From Seleniivibrio sp. (GTDB lineage: Bacteria > Chrysiogenota > Deferribacteres > Deferribacterales > Geovibrionaceae): a stretch of 64,000 nucleotides of DNA. Made by a program: the position numbers and the translations under genes. The stretch lies in NCBI RefSeq assembly GCF_021209385.1, contig NZ_JAJOIL010000027.1:19959-83958 (forward strand), given 5' to 3'. The notes under the pieces were generated by a model. The model saw only the letters and a list, made by a program, of their open reading frames with translations. It was not told where the DNA came from and ran no database searches. Within the stretch, counting starts at the first letter, position 1. Every line of letters starts with the position of its first letter. Below, piece after piece: positions 52,923-63,373 of the stretch.

Positions 52923-54416
52923 TCACATCTTGGGTTCGCTGTTTGTGGGCAGAACGACGGAAAATACAGTGCCTCTTCCCTGTTCGGATTCAAAAGTGAC
53001 TTTACCCTTGTACCTGTCGGTGAGTTCCTTAACGATATACAGCCCGATGCCTGTTCCGTTCTGTTTGGTTGTGTAGAATTCGTTGAAAATCATATCTTCC
53101 GTACCGGAGGGGATGCCTGCACCGTTGTCTTTAACGGAGATCAGCGTTTCTCCGCTTCTGCGGTATGCCCGAAGGGTTATCACAGGGCTGTCGTTGTTTT
53201 CAACCGCTTCGGAAGCGTTTCTGAGAATATTCAGGAATATCTGCTCCAGATGCACCGGATTTGCATAGATGTATCCCAAGTTCTTTTCTATGTCAGTGCG
53301 GAAAGGTATCTCCGTCCATTTAAACAGCGTCCTGTCAGCATAGTGGCAGAGATCATCTACAAATTTATCCATATTTATAATTGTGTTGTGCCTGTCATCG
53401 TCTATGCGGGAAAAGTTCAGGGTGTTGTCGATTATATCTTTGATACGGTCAGCATCGGATGCTATTCGGTTTGTAAGCTCCTGCTGGTCTTTGCACCGCA
53501 TGGACAGTATATCGGAAGTGAGCATGATGGAGTTCAGCGGGTTCTTTATCTCGTGGCTGACAGCCGCCGCCAGAGTTCCTATGGTCATGAGTCTGTCGTT
53601 GTGAAGCATACTCTTGTGGATGCCCGAAACAGTGCGGAACGATTTCCGCAGTGAATAGACCATGTAATTGAAAAGGCGTGACATCCGCCCGAATTCGTCC
53701 TCGGAGTCAGCGTCCAGCCTCACCTCAAGGTTATTGTTTGCAACCTCCTGCATGGCGTGTTCTATGCGTTTGACAGGGGTTATGACCAGCAGATTTATCA
53801 GCACCGCAAGTACAACGAAAAGCACTATGTTTGAAATTAATAGTATCGCCTTTATGTTCGTTGCGTCCCGCTCAAGTATCTCTGTCAGATAAGTCAGGTT
53901 AATGTTTATGTTCAGGTGACCGAGAATCTCTCCCTCTTCCTGTAGGTGGCAGAGGTGACATTCGGGAGCATTGGGAATAGGTGTGTAATACGACATTACC
54001 CGCGTCCCGTTGATAACTGTCTCTTTGAAACCTTCGTCCGTATGGTTCTTTACTATAGTGTCTATGTATGACTTGTCGTATTTATGCACGAGTTCCGGCA
54101 GTGATTCCGTGAGTTTCCATTTGTTGTTGAAGATATGCACGCCCATGATGTTGTTGTCTTTTTCAAGGTGCTGTACAAGCCGGTTTATGGACTGCCTGTC
54201 GCCGTTGAGCATAAAGTTGTACATGGCGTTATAGATGAGCGAGGGGATGCTCTCTATGTAGTTCTTGGTTATAAGAAATGTCTGCTGTTTGACGTTTTCG
54301 CTCATTTTGTGGGCAACAACATAGCTGAAACTCATCATGATGAGAAAGATGATGGAGGTTATCTTCACCTGCAGGCTGAAAAAACGTCGGAATGATTGTT
54401 TCATGCTCATTCTCAT
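52923..54416 (-). CDS. Membrane sensor histidine kinase with CxxCH motif in the extracytoplasmic domain
   Basis: The 497-residue kinase has TM1 near 17-35, an extracytoplasmic domain to about 185, TM2 (ILLISNIVLFVVLAVLINLL), HAMP (TPVKRIEHAMQEVANNNLEV), HisKA with AAVSHEIKNPLNSIM, and HATPase (NILRNASEAVENN; DNGAGIPSG; GTGIGLYIVKEL). Residues 153-157 are CHLCH, a CxxCH c-type heme attachment motif, in PNAPECHLCHLQEEGE. This fold resembles the DUF3365-type heme-binding sensor domains with one CxxCH. Heme attachment would need the cytochrome c maturation system. The response regulator partner is not adjacent. The start codon is uncertain among three nearby in-frame ATGs. Confidence 0.9.
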   Translation of the reverse strand: MRMSMKQSFRRFFSLQVKITSIIFLIMMSFSYVVAHKMSENVKQQTFLITKNYIESIPSLIYNAMYNFMLNGDRQSINRLVQHLEKDNNIMGVHIFNNKWKLTESLPELVHKYDKSYIDTIVKNHTDEGFKETVINGTRVMSYYTPIPNAPECHLCHLQEEGEILGHLNININLTYLTEILERDATNIKAILLISNIVLFVVLAVLINLLVITPVKRIEHAMQEVANNNLEVRLDADSEDEFGRMSRLFNYMVYSLRKSFRTVSGIHKSMLHNDRLMTIGTLAAAVSHEIKNPLNSIMLTSDILSMRCKDQQELTNRIASDADRIKDIIDNTLNFSRIDDDRHNTIINMDKFVDDLCHYADRTLFKWTEIPFRTDIEKNLGYIYANPVHLEQIFLNILRNASEAVENNDSPVITLRAYRRSGETLISVKDNGAGIPSGTEDMIFNEFYTTKQNGTGIGLYIVKELTDRYKGKVTFESEQGRGTVFSVVLPTNSEPKM

Positions 54417-54532
54417 ATTCTGACAAAATAGGCGGCTTAAGGCAAATATATTTTTGACCCATCATTAATGGGAGTCACATAATATTAATTATTGGCTTAT
54501 AATTTGTGTCAATAAAAACAAGGTGCCTTCAA

Positions 54533-55315
54533 ATGAATACCGAGATTAAAAAATCCACATTGAACATCGTCTGTGAAATGAAATTAGCTCTCAAAAAAGA
54601 TATGGCGGCGGCAATTGCCTCCGGTTTCATGCTTTTTGCGGCGTTTATGTATTTCCAGCCGGTGAGCAGACTTTATCAGATAACAGAGAAAGAAAGCTAT
54701 GTCGTAGACCTTGCCACAGGTTTTTTGTTTTCATTCTTCATCGTGGTCTCTTACTTTACCATCAAGAGGCTCGCAGAGATGAGGCGATTTTTCAAAGACG
54801 CTATGGATATGTCCCGCATGGACTTCCTTACGAATGTTTACAACAGGCGGGCGCTTTTTGAGATATTGGAGATGGAGTATAACAAGAACAAAAGGTTTCC
54901 AGACGGAATATTCTGTTTTGTGCTGTTCGATATCGACAATTTCAAAGGGATAAACGACTGTTTCGGACACGCTATGGGTGACACAGTTTTGAAAGAGACA
55001 GCAAAAACAGTCACCGCAACTCTTCGCAAAACGGATATCTGCGGACGTTTCGGCGGTGATGAGTTTGGGATAATCCTGCCGTATACTGATATAAAACGGG
55101 GCGTTCTGGTTGCGGAAAAGATACGAGAGAACGTTGGAAGGATGCTGTTCGGTCCAGTGCGCTCAAGGTTCAATGTGACACTGAGCATCGGTGTTGTTAT
55201 GTTACCGATGGGAGAAGAGACCGACAGCGTTGAAAAGCTTGTGGAGCAGGCGGACAAATACCTGTATCTGGCAAAAAAGAACGGGAGGAACAGGGTTTCA
55301 AGCCCGCTGGGCTAG
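54533..55315 (+). CDS. Membrane-bound GGDEF diguanylate cyclase
   Basis: About 260 residues from ATG 54533, which has AAGG 9 nt upstream; a GTG at 54506 is possible. Two transmembrane helices flank a short loop (AIASGFMLFAAFMYFQPVS and DLATGFLFSFFIVVSYFTI). The GGDEF domain shows MDFLTNVYNRRALFEILEM, LFDIDNFKGINDCFGHAMGD and GRFGGDEFGIILP. RKTD five residues before GRFGG is the RxxD inhibitory site, so product feedback is likely. It makes c-di-GMP, which could act on the PilZ-like protein near 13.3-14.1 kb and on motility. No EAL partner is in the window. Confidence 0.92.
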   Translation: MNTEIKKSTLNIVCEMKLALKKDMAAAIASGFMLFAAFMYFQPVSRLYQITEKESYVVDLATGFLFSFFIVVSYFTIKRLAEMRRFFKDAMDMSRMDFLTNVYNRRALFEILEMEYNKNKRFPDGIFCFVLFDIDNFKGINDCFGHAMGDTVLKETAKTVTATLRKTDICGRFGGDEFGIILPYTDIKRGVLVAEKIRENVGRMLFGPVRSRFNVTLSIGVVMLPMGEETDSVEKLVEQADKYLYLAKKNGRNRVSSPLG

Positions 55316-55351
55316 GCAGACTGATGACAAAGTTTGTTTTACGTTCTTATC

Positions 55352-55423
55352 TCCCCCTTAAATAAAGGGGGATTTACATTATATCAATCAAATCCACCCC
55401 AGCCCTCCTTTTTCTAAGGAGGG
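55352..55423 (-). repeat. Dispersed double-hairpin intergenic repeat, copy B (inverted)
   Basis: Read on the minus strand: CCCTCCTTAGAAAAAGGAGGG hairpin, the core GGGGTGGATTTGATTGATAT, and an AATCCCCC...GGGGGA hairpin. The plus strand shows CCCCCTTAAATAAAGGGGG at 55353-55371 and CCCTCC...GGAGGG at 55403-55423. It fills the gap between the convergent GGDEF and MCP genes, where its hairpins may terminate both transcripts. It is opposite in orientation to copies A and C. Confidence 0.85.
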
Positions 55424-55476
55424 TGTAATGCAGAAAAATTGAGTTTGCCAACAACCCGGGGGCGCCGCGAGGCTCC

Positions 55477-57024
55477 CTATTTGTATTTGTTTATCAGTCT
55501 TTCAAGCATTGCAATGAAGTTCCTGACCATAGCTTCCATTTCCGGCAGAAGGTGTTCCGCCTCGTGTTTTTTGCCGGATTTAATCAGATCCATAATCTTG
55601 TGAGCCATTGTATGCACATTCTTGTGAGGTTCTTCCATCGCCTTATAGTCCGAATCGTTATTGAACATCTCCATGCCTTTACCGTAGTAGAACTGCCCGA
55701 ATGAGCAGGTTGTATGTGTCGGCAGACTGATGTTGCACTGATTCTTTGAGTAACAGTCGAAAAGCCCCTTCATCAGGTTTATGTGGGCTATCTTAGCCGC
55801 CGCAAAGTAATATGCCTTGTTTGTCAGTGAATAGCTGGAGTATTTATCTGAAATGCTCTTTATGCTGTTGAGCAGCATGTCGGTGTCGTTCACCAGCGCA
55901 AGAACTACGTCTTTCGTCATGTCGGAGTTATGGGCGACTATGTTGACGTTGTTCATTATCTGCGCCGTTGCGGCAGACTGCTGACTGACAGCCGCTGAGA
56001 TTCCGGACACAAGGCTGTCGAGTTCCTCAATTGCTTTCAGGATGGTCTGGAAGTTGTTGTATGCGTTGTCGGTGGCGCCTTTTTGCCCGTCAAGGGCGGA
56101 AACAACCTCTGCAGCACCCTGTGAAACTTCTTTTATACTGCCTGTCATTGCGCTGACCATTATCTCTATTTCTTTTGTGGAAGACTGTGTTTTCTCTGCA
56201 AGCTTTCGTACCTCGTCGGCAACAACGGCGAACCCGCGCCCCGCTTCGCCTGCTCTTGCCGCTTCTATTGCGGCGTTGAGCGCCAGCAGGTTCGTCTGCT
56301 CGGAAATATCATTGATGACCGATATAACGTTCCCTATCTGCGAAGCCTTATCTGTCAGGGTGGCTATCTCTCTTTCCAGCTTCGCTATGATATGCGCCAT
56401 GTTCTCGGACGATTCTTTCGCAACGTTTATTGAATATCCGCCCTCTTTGGCAAGTTCAACTGTCGCTTTCGCCTTTTCTGCGGATTCCATGGCAGAGTTT
56501 GAAATCTCGCCGATGGTCGCGCCCATCTCTTCGCCTGCGGCGGCAACCTGTGTCGCCATTTCAGCGTTCTGCTCAACGGAATCGCGCACCTTAACTATCG
56601 CCGTGGAAACGGGCATGATGTGTTCACCCGCGTCACCAACCAGAAGGAGGGTGTCCGCGAAATCCTTGTTCACGGCATCCAGATACTTGTTGAAATTGCG
56701 TATCATGGTGGGGAGCATGCCCCTGATGGTATCTCCGTTATTATCCTCAAGCCTGTGCGTAAGGTCTTTTGTTCCTTTGGAAAGTTCGTCCAGCAGTCCG
56801 CGCATTAAGCGCAGCGGAGCAACTATCTCTTTGAACAGCTTATACATGATGAGCAGGAATATCACGCAGGTTGCAATTGAAACTGCTACATATAACTCAA
56901 AGGCTCCTGTGTGTGAACCCTCCGCTTTTACTATCCGCCATGTCATAAAAAAACCGAATGCCATTGATATCAGGTAGATAGCGCTGATAATCCTAAATTT
57001 TTCTTTCAGTGTAAGCTTGTTCAT
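55477..57024 (-). CDS. Methyl-accepting chemotaxis protein with C-terminal CZB domain
   Basis: The 515-residue receptor has two close transmembrane helices (about 12-30 and 45-63) with only a short loop between them, so there is no classical periplasmic ligand domain. A HAMP-like linker and the MCP signalling hairpin follow, with the tip sequence [20 protein letters not shown] and [20 protein letters not shown]. The C-terminal 125 residues form a chemoreceptor zinc-binding (CZB) domain: [25 protein letters not shown] and [13 protein letters not shown] supply the three-His/one-Cys zinc site. CZB receptors sense zinc or oxidants such as HOCl. It signals to CheA (20754). Confidence 0.93.
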   Translation of the reverse strand: MNKLTLKEKFRIISAIYLISMAFGFFMTWRIVKAEGSHTGAFELYVAVSIATCVIFLLIMYKLFKEIVAPLRLMRGLLDELSKGTKDLTHRLEDNNGDTIRGMLPTMIRNFNKYLDAVNKDFADTLLLVGDAGEHIMPVSTAIVKVRDSVEQNAEMATQVAAAGEEMGATIGEISNSAMESAEKAKATVELAKEGGYSINVAKESSENMAHIIAKLEREIATLTDKASQIGNVISVINDISEQTNLLALNAAIEAARAGEAGRGFAVVADEVRKLAEKTQSSTKEIEIMVSAMTGSIKEVSQGAAEVVSALDGQKGATDNAYNNFQTILKAIEELDSLVSGISAAVSQQSAATAQIMNNVNIVAHNSDMTKDVVLALVNDTDMLLNSIKSISDKYSSYSLTNKAYYFAAAKIAHINLMKGLFDCYSKNQCNISLPTHTTCSFGQFYYGKGMEMFNNDSDYKAMEEPHKNVHTMAHKIMDLIKSGKKHEAEHLLPEMEAMVRNFIAMLERLINKYK

Positions 57025-57145
57025 ACTGCTCCTCTATATGAAAATATGTATTTTTTCATTTTGGCAAAACCAGAGATATGACGCAAGCAGAAAGTTAAAG
57101 AATTGTAAATTGTTTTACATGCCAGATGTGGTAGGTGCATTAAAA

Positions 57146-57167
57146 AACCCCGCCTTTCGACGGGGTT
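57146..57167 (-). terminator. Rho-independent terminator downstream of groEL
   Basis: Stem AACCCCG (57146-57152) / CGGGGTT (57161-57167) with an 8-nt loop. On the minus strand it ends CGGGGTTTTTT, so it terminates the groES-groEL transcript about 85 nt after the groEL stop. On the plus strand only four T follow, so it is weaker in that direction. Confidence 0.85.
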
Positions 57168-57251
57168 TTGAGACTAGCGATGTTTTTTGTGTAACTGTGC
57201 GTTGAAGCAAGTTACAGGCAGCAGGGGATCGGTGCAAATCCTTTTCAGGAA

Positions 57252-58916
<1,665 letters not shown>

Positions 58917-58933
58917 TTAATGGATTGGGCGTG

Positions 58934-59227
58934 TTATTTCGCAATTACGCCAAGGATGTCATCTTCTCTCATAATGAGGTATTCCTGACCGTCGAATTTG
59001 ATCTCTGTACCTGCATATTTTGCAAACAGAACTTTGTCGCCGACTTTAACGGTCATTTCCATTTTGTTGCCGTTGTCGTATGTGCGTCCGGGACCAACAG
59101 CGATAACTTCGCCTTCCATGGGTTTCTCTTTCGCACTGTCGGGGATGATGATGCCCGAAGCTGTTTTTTCTTCGGATTCAAAGCGTTTGACAATAATCCT
59201 GTCCTGAAGAGGTTTGATTGATGCCAT
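58934..59227 (-). CDS. groES: Co-chaperonin GroES
   Basis: 97 residues from ATG 59227, preceded by GGAGGAAACAAA; a longer reading from 59287 runs through the CIRCE element and is not real. Motifs include [32 protein letters not shown] (mobile loop) and [15 protein letters not shown]. GroES caps GroEL. Confidence 0.98.
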   Translation of the reverse strand: MASIKPLQDRIIVKRFESEEKTASGIIIPDSAKEKPMEGEVIAVGPGRTYDNGNKMEMTVKVGDKVLFAKYAGTEIKFDGQEYLIMREDDILGVIAK

Positions 59228-59280
59228 TTTGTTTCCTCCATTTCCTCTATTACTTGTTTTAAGAAGTCTTTGTAAATTTG

Positions 59281-59307
59281 TTAGCACTCAATAAGGCAGA
59301 GTGCTAA
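59281..59307. promoter_or_regulatory. CIRCE operator (HrcA binding site)
   Basis: TTAGCACTC (59281-59289), nine spacer bases, GAGTGCTAA (59299-59307): a perfect match to the consensus TTAGCACTC-N9-GAGTGCTAA. It lies 54 nt upstream of the groES ATG, so HrcA repression of groESL is expected; hrcA is not in the window. Confidence 0.97.
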
Positions 59308-59315
59308 CAGAAGAA

Positions 59316-59344
59316 TATATATAATCGCCACGGTTAAAAATCAA
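59316..59344 (-). promoter_or_regulatory. Candidate sigma-70 promoter of groESL
   Basis: On the minus strand TTGATT (59344-59339) is followed after 17 nt by TATATA (59321-59316), then CIRCE. This places transcription start next to or inside the operator, the usual arrangement for HrcA control. The -35 and -10 each match four of six consensus bases. Confidence 0.5.
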
Positions 59345-59396
59345 GAGAAAAATGAATATCTGGATGATGTTTTGAAAGGAATTTCTTGCGTTGGTG

Positions 59397-60389
59397 TTAT
59401 ATTCTGACGGCTCTTTTACCTTGAAAGAGATGCATTTTTTCACCGGAGTTTTGAGTAAAGTCGTTCATGTCAAATTCAAGGAACGCAAAATCATTTGTAA
59501 TAAGTTCGGTGTGCGATGCCATGTATGACTCATTCATAAGGTCAAAAAAAGAGTTACCGTAAGTTCCGTATGCAGAGGTAGTGAAAGTTTTGCCTATTCT
59601 GTTCCAAAATGCGTCTTTTGCACTTGTATCTTGTGAGGCATCATAAACACCAGAATATGGTTTCATTGCTTTTGTCATTATTAAAGATTCATTTAACTGT
59701 CCAACACTTCCTTCATCCCAATATTTTACAAGCTGTTGCAATGCAGCCGGATTTGCATCTTTCAGCAACTTGTTTCCGTCAGGGGTGTTAGATTCGTCAA
59801 CGTAGGTTACTTTGTACACATGACCGTCCATATATAGCTGATCCTTGCCTCGCAGACTGTTTGTGCCGTTCGCCTGCGGATTTTCTGCGGAACTGCCTTT
59901 GAGCTTGTAGCTCCAGAAGTCTTCCACATTATCGAAAGTTTTGTTGAAAACAGGTCTCGCATCTCCTGTTTCGATATATTTTATCTTGAACATGGAGATG
60001 AAATCTTCCACATCGTCAGTATCAACCTGATCTATCATGCTTTTATCCGGAAGCTGGAGTAGTTCGGCGAGCTTATCAAGTGATTGTGTTTTTGCTTCTT
60101 CCATCTTTTTTTCAAGTGATGCGATGTATTCTTCGTCGGTCATTTCAGCTTTAAGTGTATCTGATAATTGTTCTTCTATCTCTTGTGGCTGATCCGGTTC
60201 CTGTTCTTTCTGGTTTATTATCTCTTCAAGACGGTTTGCAATTGACTGATTGCCTGATTGTTCCGTCTGCTGTGTCATGATTACAACGGTCTTGCCGTCC
60301 TCTGTTTGAGGCGGTACTACACTTTCCGCTTTGTATGCAGTGTTGGAATATATGTATGAAGATGCATAATTACTGCCGGAAATTTCCAT
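59397..60389 (-). CDS. Hypothetical protein, accessory region
   Basis: The 330-residue protein has no signal peptide or transmembrane helix. Residues 1-35 are Ser/Tyr-rich (MEISGSNYASSYIYSNTAYK). Residues 35-110 are a Gln/Glu-rich charged stretch (QKEQEPDQPQEIEEQLSD) likely to be extended or coiled. The remainder is mixed alpha/beta with VEDFWSYKLKG, KDQLYMDGHVYKVTYVDE and ITNDFAFLEFDMNDFTQNSG. No family recognised. ATG 60389 has AGGTTTTTTT upstream, a weak Shine-Dalgarno sequence. Its first 27 codons are repeated in the 377-bp duplication. It faces the small exported-protein gene divergently. Confidence 0.75.
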   Translation of the reverse strand: MEISGSNYASSYIYSNTAYKAESVVPPQTEDGKTVVIMTQQTEQSGNQSIANRLEEIINQKEQEPDQPQEIEEQLSDTLKAEMTDEEYIASLEKKMEEAKTQSLDKLAELLQLPDKSMIDQVDTDDVEDFISMFKIKYIETGDARPVFNKTFDNVEDFWSYKLKGSSAENPQANGTNSLRGKDQLYMDGHVYKVTYVDESNTPDGNKLLKDANPAALQQLVKYWDEGSVGQLNESLIMTKAMKPYSGVYDASQDTSAKDAFWNRIGKTFTTSAYGTYGNSFFDLMNESYMASHTELITNDFAFLEFDMNDFTQNSGEKMHLFQGKRAVRI

Positions 60390-60510
60390 AAAAAAACCTC
60401 ATTTGTTAATATAAACAGTATCGGATAAAAGTTCACGGAGATGAGATAAAAGTAATTGTGTATATGCTAATTTAGTTGTATTTTTCTTTATCAATTATTG
60501 GAGGTTTTGT

Positions 60511-60768
60511 ATGAAAAAAATTATTTTGTTTTTGACTGTATGTCTTATGGCTAGTTTTTCGGCACACTCTGCGAGCCGTTGGCAAGGGGATTTAACTTCT
60601 TATTGTTCTGGTATAACATCGGCAAACAATACAAAAATTCACCGCTTAATTTCACCATTTTCAGATGGAAAGACTTATTTATCAGAGGCGGTACTACACT
60701 TTCCGCTTTGTATGCAGTGTTGGAATATATGTATGAAGATGCATAATTACTGCCGGAAATTTCCATAA
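60511..60768 (+). pseudogene. Truncated copy of the small exported protein
   Basis: The first 59 residues are identical to the intact gene at 60888, including the signal peptide and the GGAGG ribosome site. After KTYLSE the frame enters duplicated DNA antisense to the 330-residue gene and adds 26 unrelated residues (AVLHFPLCMQ...), ending at 60768. It has its own copy of the upstream region and may be expressed as an 85-residue secreted fragment, but it is a by-product of the 377-bp duplication. Confidence 0.88.
60685..60766 (-). pseudogene. 5' fragment of the 330-residue gene in the duplicated segment
   Basis: ATG 60766 and the following 27 codons (MEISGSNYASSYIYSNTAYK...) are identical to the start of the gene at 60389. 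Beyond 60685 the frame reads the antisense of the exported-protein gene and has no meaning. It is a duplication remnant, still with its native upstream sequence. Confidence 0.85.
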
Positions 60769-60887
60769 AAAAACCTCATTTGTTAATATAAACAGTATCG
60801 GATAAAAGTTCACGGAGATGAGATAAAAGTAATTGTGTATATGCTAATTTAGTTGTATTTTTCTTTATCAATTATTGGAGGTTTTGT

Positions 60888-61331
60888 ATGAAAAAAATTA
60901 TTTTGTTTTTGACTGTATGTCTTATGGCTAGTTTTTCGGCACACTCTGCGAGCCGTTGGCAAGGGGATTTAACTTCTTATTGTTCTGGTATAACATCGGC
61001 AAACAATACAAAAATTCACCGCTTAATTTCACCATTTTCAGATGGAAAGACTTATTTATCAGAGGATAATTTTGTGATTGATAAAAATGGCTATGCTGTT
61101 TTTTATACCCTTGTAGTAGGAGCGCCAGATACGCCATCCATTACATTTACTGCGAACAACTATAATCTGCTTACATGGAAAACACCTGGGGTCATGTATT
61201 GTGGCAACCTCAGGGCAGGAAGGATTCATCAATGGATGATTCCTAAAGGCAAATACACAAGTGGGAATAACTATGTCAAAATCAAATATAACGGGTACAC
61301 TTACAACTATAATTTTAAATTGAACTACTAA
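60888..61331 (+). CDS. Small exported hypothetical protein
   Basis: The 147-residue protein starts with a signal peptide (MKKIILFLTVCLMASFSAHS, cleavage near SAHSA-S). The mature part of about 126 residues is beta-rich with many Tyr, Asn and Thr and two Cys (YCSG and MYCGN) that may form a disulfide. It ends YNGYTYNYNFKLNY, a Tyr/Asn-rich tail resembling a final strand. No family recognised. ATG has GGAGG 7 nt upstream. It is followed after 10 nt by a lipoprotein gene. AT content is clearly higher than in neighbouring operons, suggesting an acquired or fast-evolving locus. Confidence 0.8.
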   Translation: MKKIILFLTVCLMASFSAHSASRWQGDLTSYCSGITSANNTKIHRLISPFSDGKTYLSEDNFVIDKNGYAVFYTLVVGAPDTPSITFTANNYNLLTWKTPGVMYCGNLRAGRIHQWMIPKGKYTSGNNYVKIKYNGYTYNYNFKLNY

Positions 61332-61341
61332 GGACGACAAA

Positions 61342-61743
61342 ATGAAAAAAATAGTAGTGACTTACTTTTTTTTAATTTTTTTAATTTTGGGATGCGGTGA
61401 TTCTTCGGTGCCAACATCTGATGGAACTTCCAGTATAAAATCCAAAAACATTATTTTTGATGATGGAACAGTCGGTACAGTAGAATATGTAGATGAAAAT
61501 GAAGATTTGACTGGAATGGAGCCTCTGATTAAATCAGAAGAGCTTGCCGATGAAGAAATAGATTTTGATAATGCTGTTTCCGACGGCGCTACGATTTCAA
61601 AAGAAATAGTTTTCGAGGATGGTACGATCGGCACTGTTGAGTATGTTGATGAAAATGACTCCATGTTTCCGAATGACGAGTCTGCAAAAGATCATGACAA
61701 TTCTGTCAATGTTTCAGAAATTCCATTCGGGCTGGAATCCTAA
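61342..61743 (+). CDS. Acidic lipoprotein with an internal repeat
   Basis: The 133-residue protein has a lipoprotein signal (VVTYFFLIFLILGCGDSS; lipobox LILGC with lipidated Cys18). The acidic mature part contains two copies of a 19-residue unit: IIFDDGTVGTVEYVDENED and IVFEDGTIGTVEYVDENDS, about 70 residues apart. No family recognised. It is in an apparent operon with the exported protein upstream, and both would act in the envelope. A terminator-like hairpin follows 7 nt after its stop. Confidence 0.78.
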   Translation: MKKIVVTYFFLIFLILGCGDSSVPTSDGTSSIKSKNIIFDDGTVGTVEYVDENEDLTGMEPLIKSEELADEEIDFDNAVSDGATISKEIVFEDGTIGTVEYVDENDSMFPNDESAKDHDNSVNVSEIPFGLES

Positions 61744-61750
61744 ACTTAAT

Positions 61751-61780
61751 AAAGGGGAGCAAAATTGCCTCTCTTTCCAT
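61751..61780 (+). terminator. Probable terminator after the lipoprotein gene
   Basis: AAAGGGGAGCAA (61751-61762) pairs with TTGCCTCTCTTT (61765-61776) with two G-T pairs and one mismatch, followed by CCATTTT. The stem is long and the T run interrupted, so this is likely but not certain. Confidence 0.5.
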
Positions 61781-61871
61781 TTTCCCTGAACTTTGTTAAA
61801 GCTAATCAAACTTTCCTATTTACATTTGACATCCGCGGGAGTATTGTACAGAATCATAGACCAAAATTCCC

Positions 61872-61952
61872 CCCTCCTTTAGAAAAGGAGGGTCGGGGTG
61901 GATTTGATTTATAATGTAAATCCCCCTTAATCCCTCTTTTGCCAAAGAGGGA
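61872..61952 (+). repeat. Dispersed double-hairpin intergenic repeat, copy C
   Basis: Hairpin 1 is CCCTCCTTT / AAAGGAGGG with a short loop, then the core TCGGGGTGGATTTGATTTAT, then AATCCCCCTTAATC and hairpin 2 CCCTCTTT / AAAGAGGG. Same orientation as copy A. It lies just upstream of leuC, ending about 25 nt before its ATG, so hairpin 2 will be near the leuC leader if transcription starts further up. Confidence 0.88.
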
Positions 61953-61976
61953 GATAAGAGATTAAGGAGTGTATAT

Positions 61977-63371
61977 ATGGGAAAGAGCCTTTTTCAAAAG
62001 GTTTGGGATGCTCATACAGTTCGTGTGCTTCCCAACGGACAGACCCAGCTTTTCATCGGTATGCACCTCATCCATGAGGTAACAAGCCCGCAGGCTTTCG
62101 CCATGCTGAGAGAGCTGAACATCAAAGTTGCGTTTCCTCAGAGAACGTTCGCAACTGTTGACCACATCATCCCCACAGAGGGCGACGCACGCAAAAGACC
62201 GCTGGAAGACCCCATGGCGGAAGAGATGTTTCAGGCTATCGAACGCAACACAAAAGAGAACGGCATAACCTTCTTTAATCCTGAAACAGAGCGTCAGGGC
62301 GTTGTGCATATCGTAGGACCCGAACAGGGCGTTACACAGCCCGGTTCGACAATAGCCTGCGGTGACAGCCACACGGCAACCCACGGTGCGTTCGGCGCTA
62401 TTGCGTTCGGCATCGGAACCTCACAGGTTCGCGACGTGCTGGCTACACAGACAATGTCCATTGCACCTTTTAAAGTGCGCAAAGTGGAGATCACAGGCAA
62501 ACTCAACGAGGGCGTTTATGCCAAAGACGTTATCCTCTATATAATAAGCAAACTCGGCGTTAACGGCGGTATCGGTTACGCATACGAATTCTGCGGCGAC
62601 GTTATTAAAAACATGAGCATGGAAGGCAGAATGACAGTCTGCAACATGGCTATCGAAGGCGGCGCACGCGTGGGTTACATCAACCCCGACGAAATTACAT
62701 ATGCATACCTGAAAGGCAAACCCTACGCTCCCAAAGACTGGGATAAAGCGGTTGCATACTGGAACAGCATCAGATCGGACGCTGACGCAGTTTACGACGA
62801 TGTTGTCACATTCAAAGGCGAAGACATAGAGCCGATGGTGACGTGGGGTATCACACCCGAACAGGCTATAGGCATTTCACAGAGCATCCCCGCTGTAACC
62901 AACGAGGTCATGGCAGAAGCTCTTGAATACACAGGCTTTGCCGCTGGCGACAAGATGGACGGCAAAAAAGTTGACGTGGTATTCATCGGAAGCTGTACAA
63001 ACGGCAGGATAGAAGATTTTCGCGAAGCTGCGAAATATGCCAAGGGTCGCAAAGTTGCGGCAGGCGTTCGTGCGCTGGCGGTTCCCGGGTCATACAACGT
63101 TAAGAAGCAGGCAGAGGCAGAGGGTCTGGATAAGATCTTCATCGAGGCAGGTTTTGAATGGCGCGAGCCGGGCTGTTCAATGTGTCTTGCAATGAACCCC
63201 GACAAACTCGTTGGCAGACAGATAAGCGCATCCACTTCAAACAGAAACTTTAAAGGCAGACAGGGTTCCGCCACAGGCAGAACACTCCTTGTTTCACCCG
63301 TTATGGCCGTTGCGGCAGCCGTTACAGGCACCATAACCGATGCCAGAAAAGTATTCGGAATCGGAGGTTGA
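61977..63371 (+). CDS. leuC: 3-isopropylmalate dehydratase large subunit
   Basis: LeuC with LeuD isomerises 2- to 3-isopropylmalate in leucine biosynthesis. The 464-residue protein is of the bacterial type, with [54 protein letters not shown], and [4Fe-4S] cluster cysteines in [13 protein letters not shown] and [19 protein letters not shown] lies 7 nt before the ATG. leuD follows at once. The region between lipoprotein and leuC holds a repeat copy and no gene. Confidence 0.97.
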   Translation: MGKSLFQKVWDAHTVRVLPNGQTQLFIGMHLIHEVTSPQAFAMLRELNIKVAFPQRTFATVDHIIPTEGDARKRPLEDPMAEEMFQAIERNTKENGITFFNPETERQGVVHIVGPEQGVTQPGSTIACGDSHTATHGAFGAIAFGIGTSQVRDVLATQTMSIAPFKVRKVEITGKLNEGVYAKDVILYIISKLGVNGGIGYAYEFCGDVIKNMSMEGRMTVCNMAIEGGARVGYINPDEITYAYLKGKPYAPKDWDKAVAYWNSIRSDADAVYDDVVTFKGEDIEPMVTWGITPEQAIGISQSIPAVTNEVMAEALEYTGFAAGDKMDGKKVDVVFIGSCTNGRIEDFREAAKYAKGRKVAAGVRALAVPGSYNVKKQAEAEGLDKIFIEAGFEWREPGCSMCLAMNPDKLVGRQISASTSNRNFKGRQGSATGRTLLVSPVMAVAAAVTGTITDARKVFGIGG

Positions 63372-63373
63372 TC

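Larger units (their letters stand above)
60308..61061. repeat. Exact 377-bp tandem direct duplication
   Basis: Copy 1 (60308-60684) and copy 2 (60685-61061) are identical as far as I can read them. The unit runs from codon 27 of the 330-residue gene, across the divergent intergenic region, to codon 59 of the exported-protein gene. All three boundaries share GAGG, consistent with duplication through a 4-bp microhomology. It leaves one full and one truncated copy of each gene. Identity implies a very recent event or an assembly artefact. Confidence 0.93.

Noticed and set aside
56042..56977. Long plus-strand open frame of 311 codons inside the MCP gene
   Set aside because: It is antisense to a clearly recognisable receptor; its Ser/Ala/Phe-rich translation is the usual shadow of Glu/Ala-rich coiled-coil codons.
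57200..57250. Possible tRNA 3' half (GGGGATCGGTGCAAATCC) after groEL
   Set aside because: It resembles a T-arm by word only; no acceptor, D-arm or anticodon arm could be paired upstream.
60400..60440. FliA-type promoter (CCGATA on the minus strand) for the 330-residue gene
   Set aside because: Only a partial -10 match and no TAAA-type -35 at the right distance.
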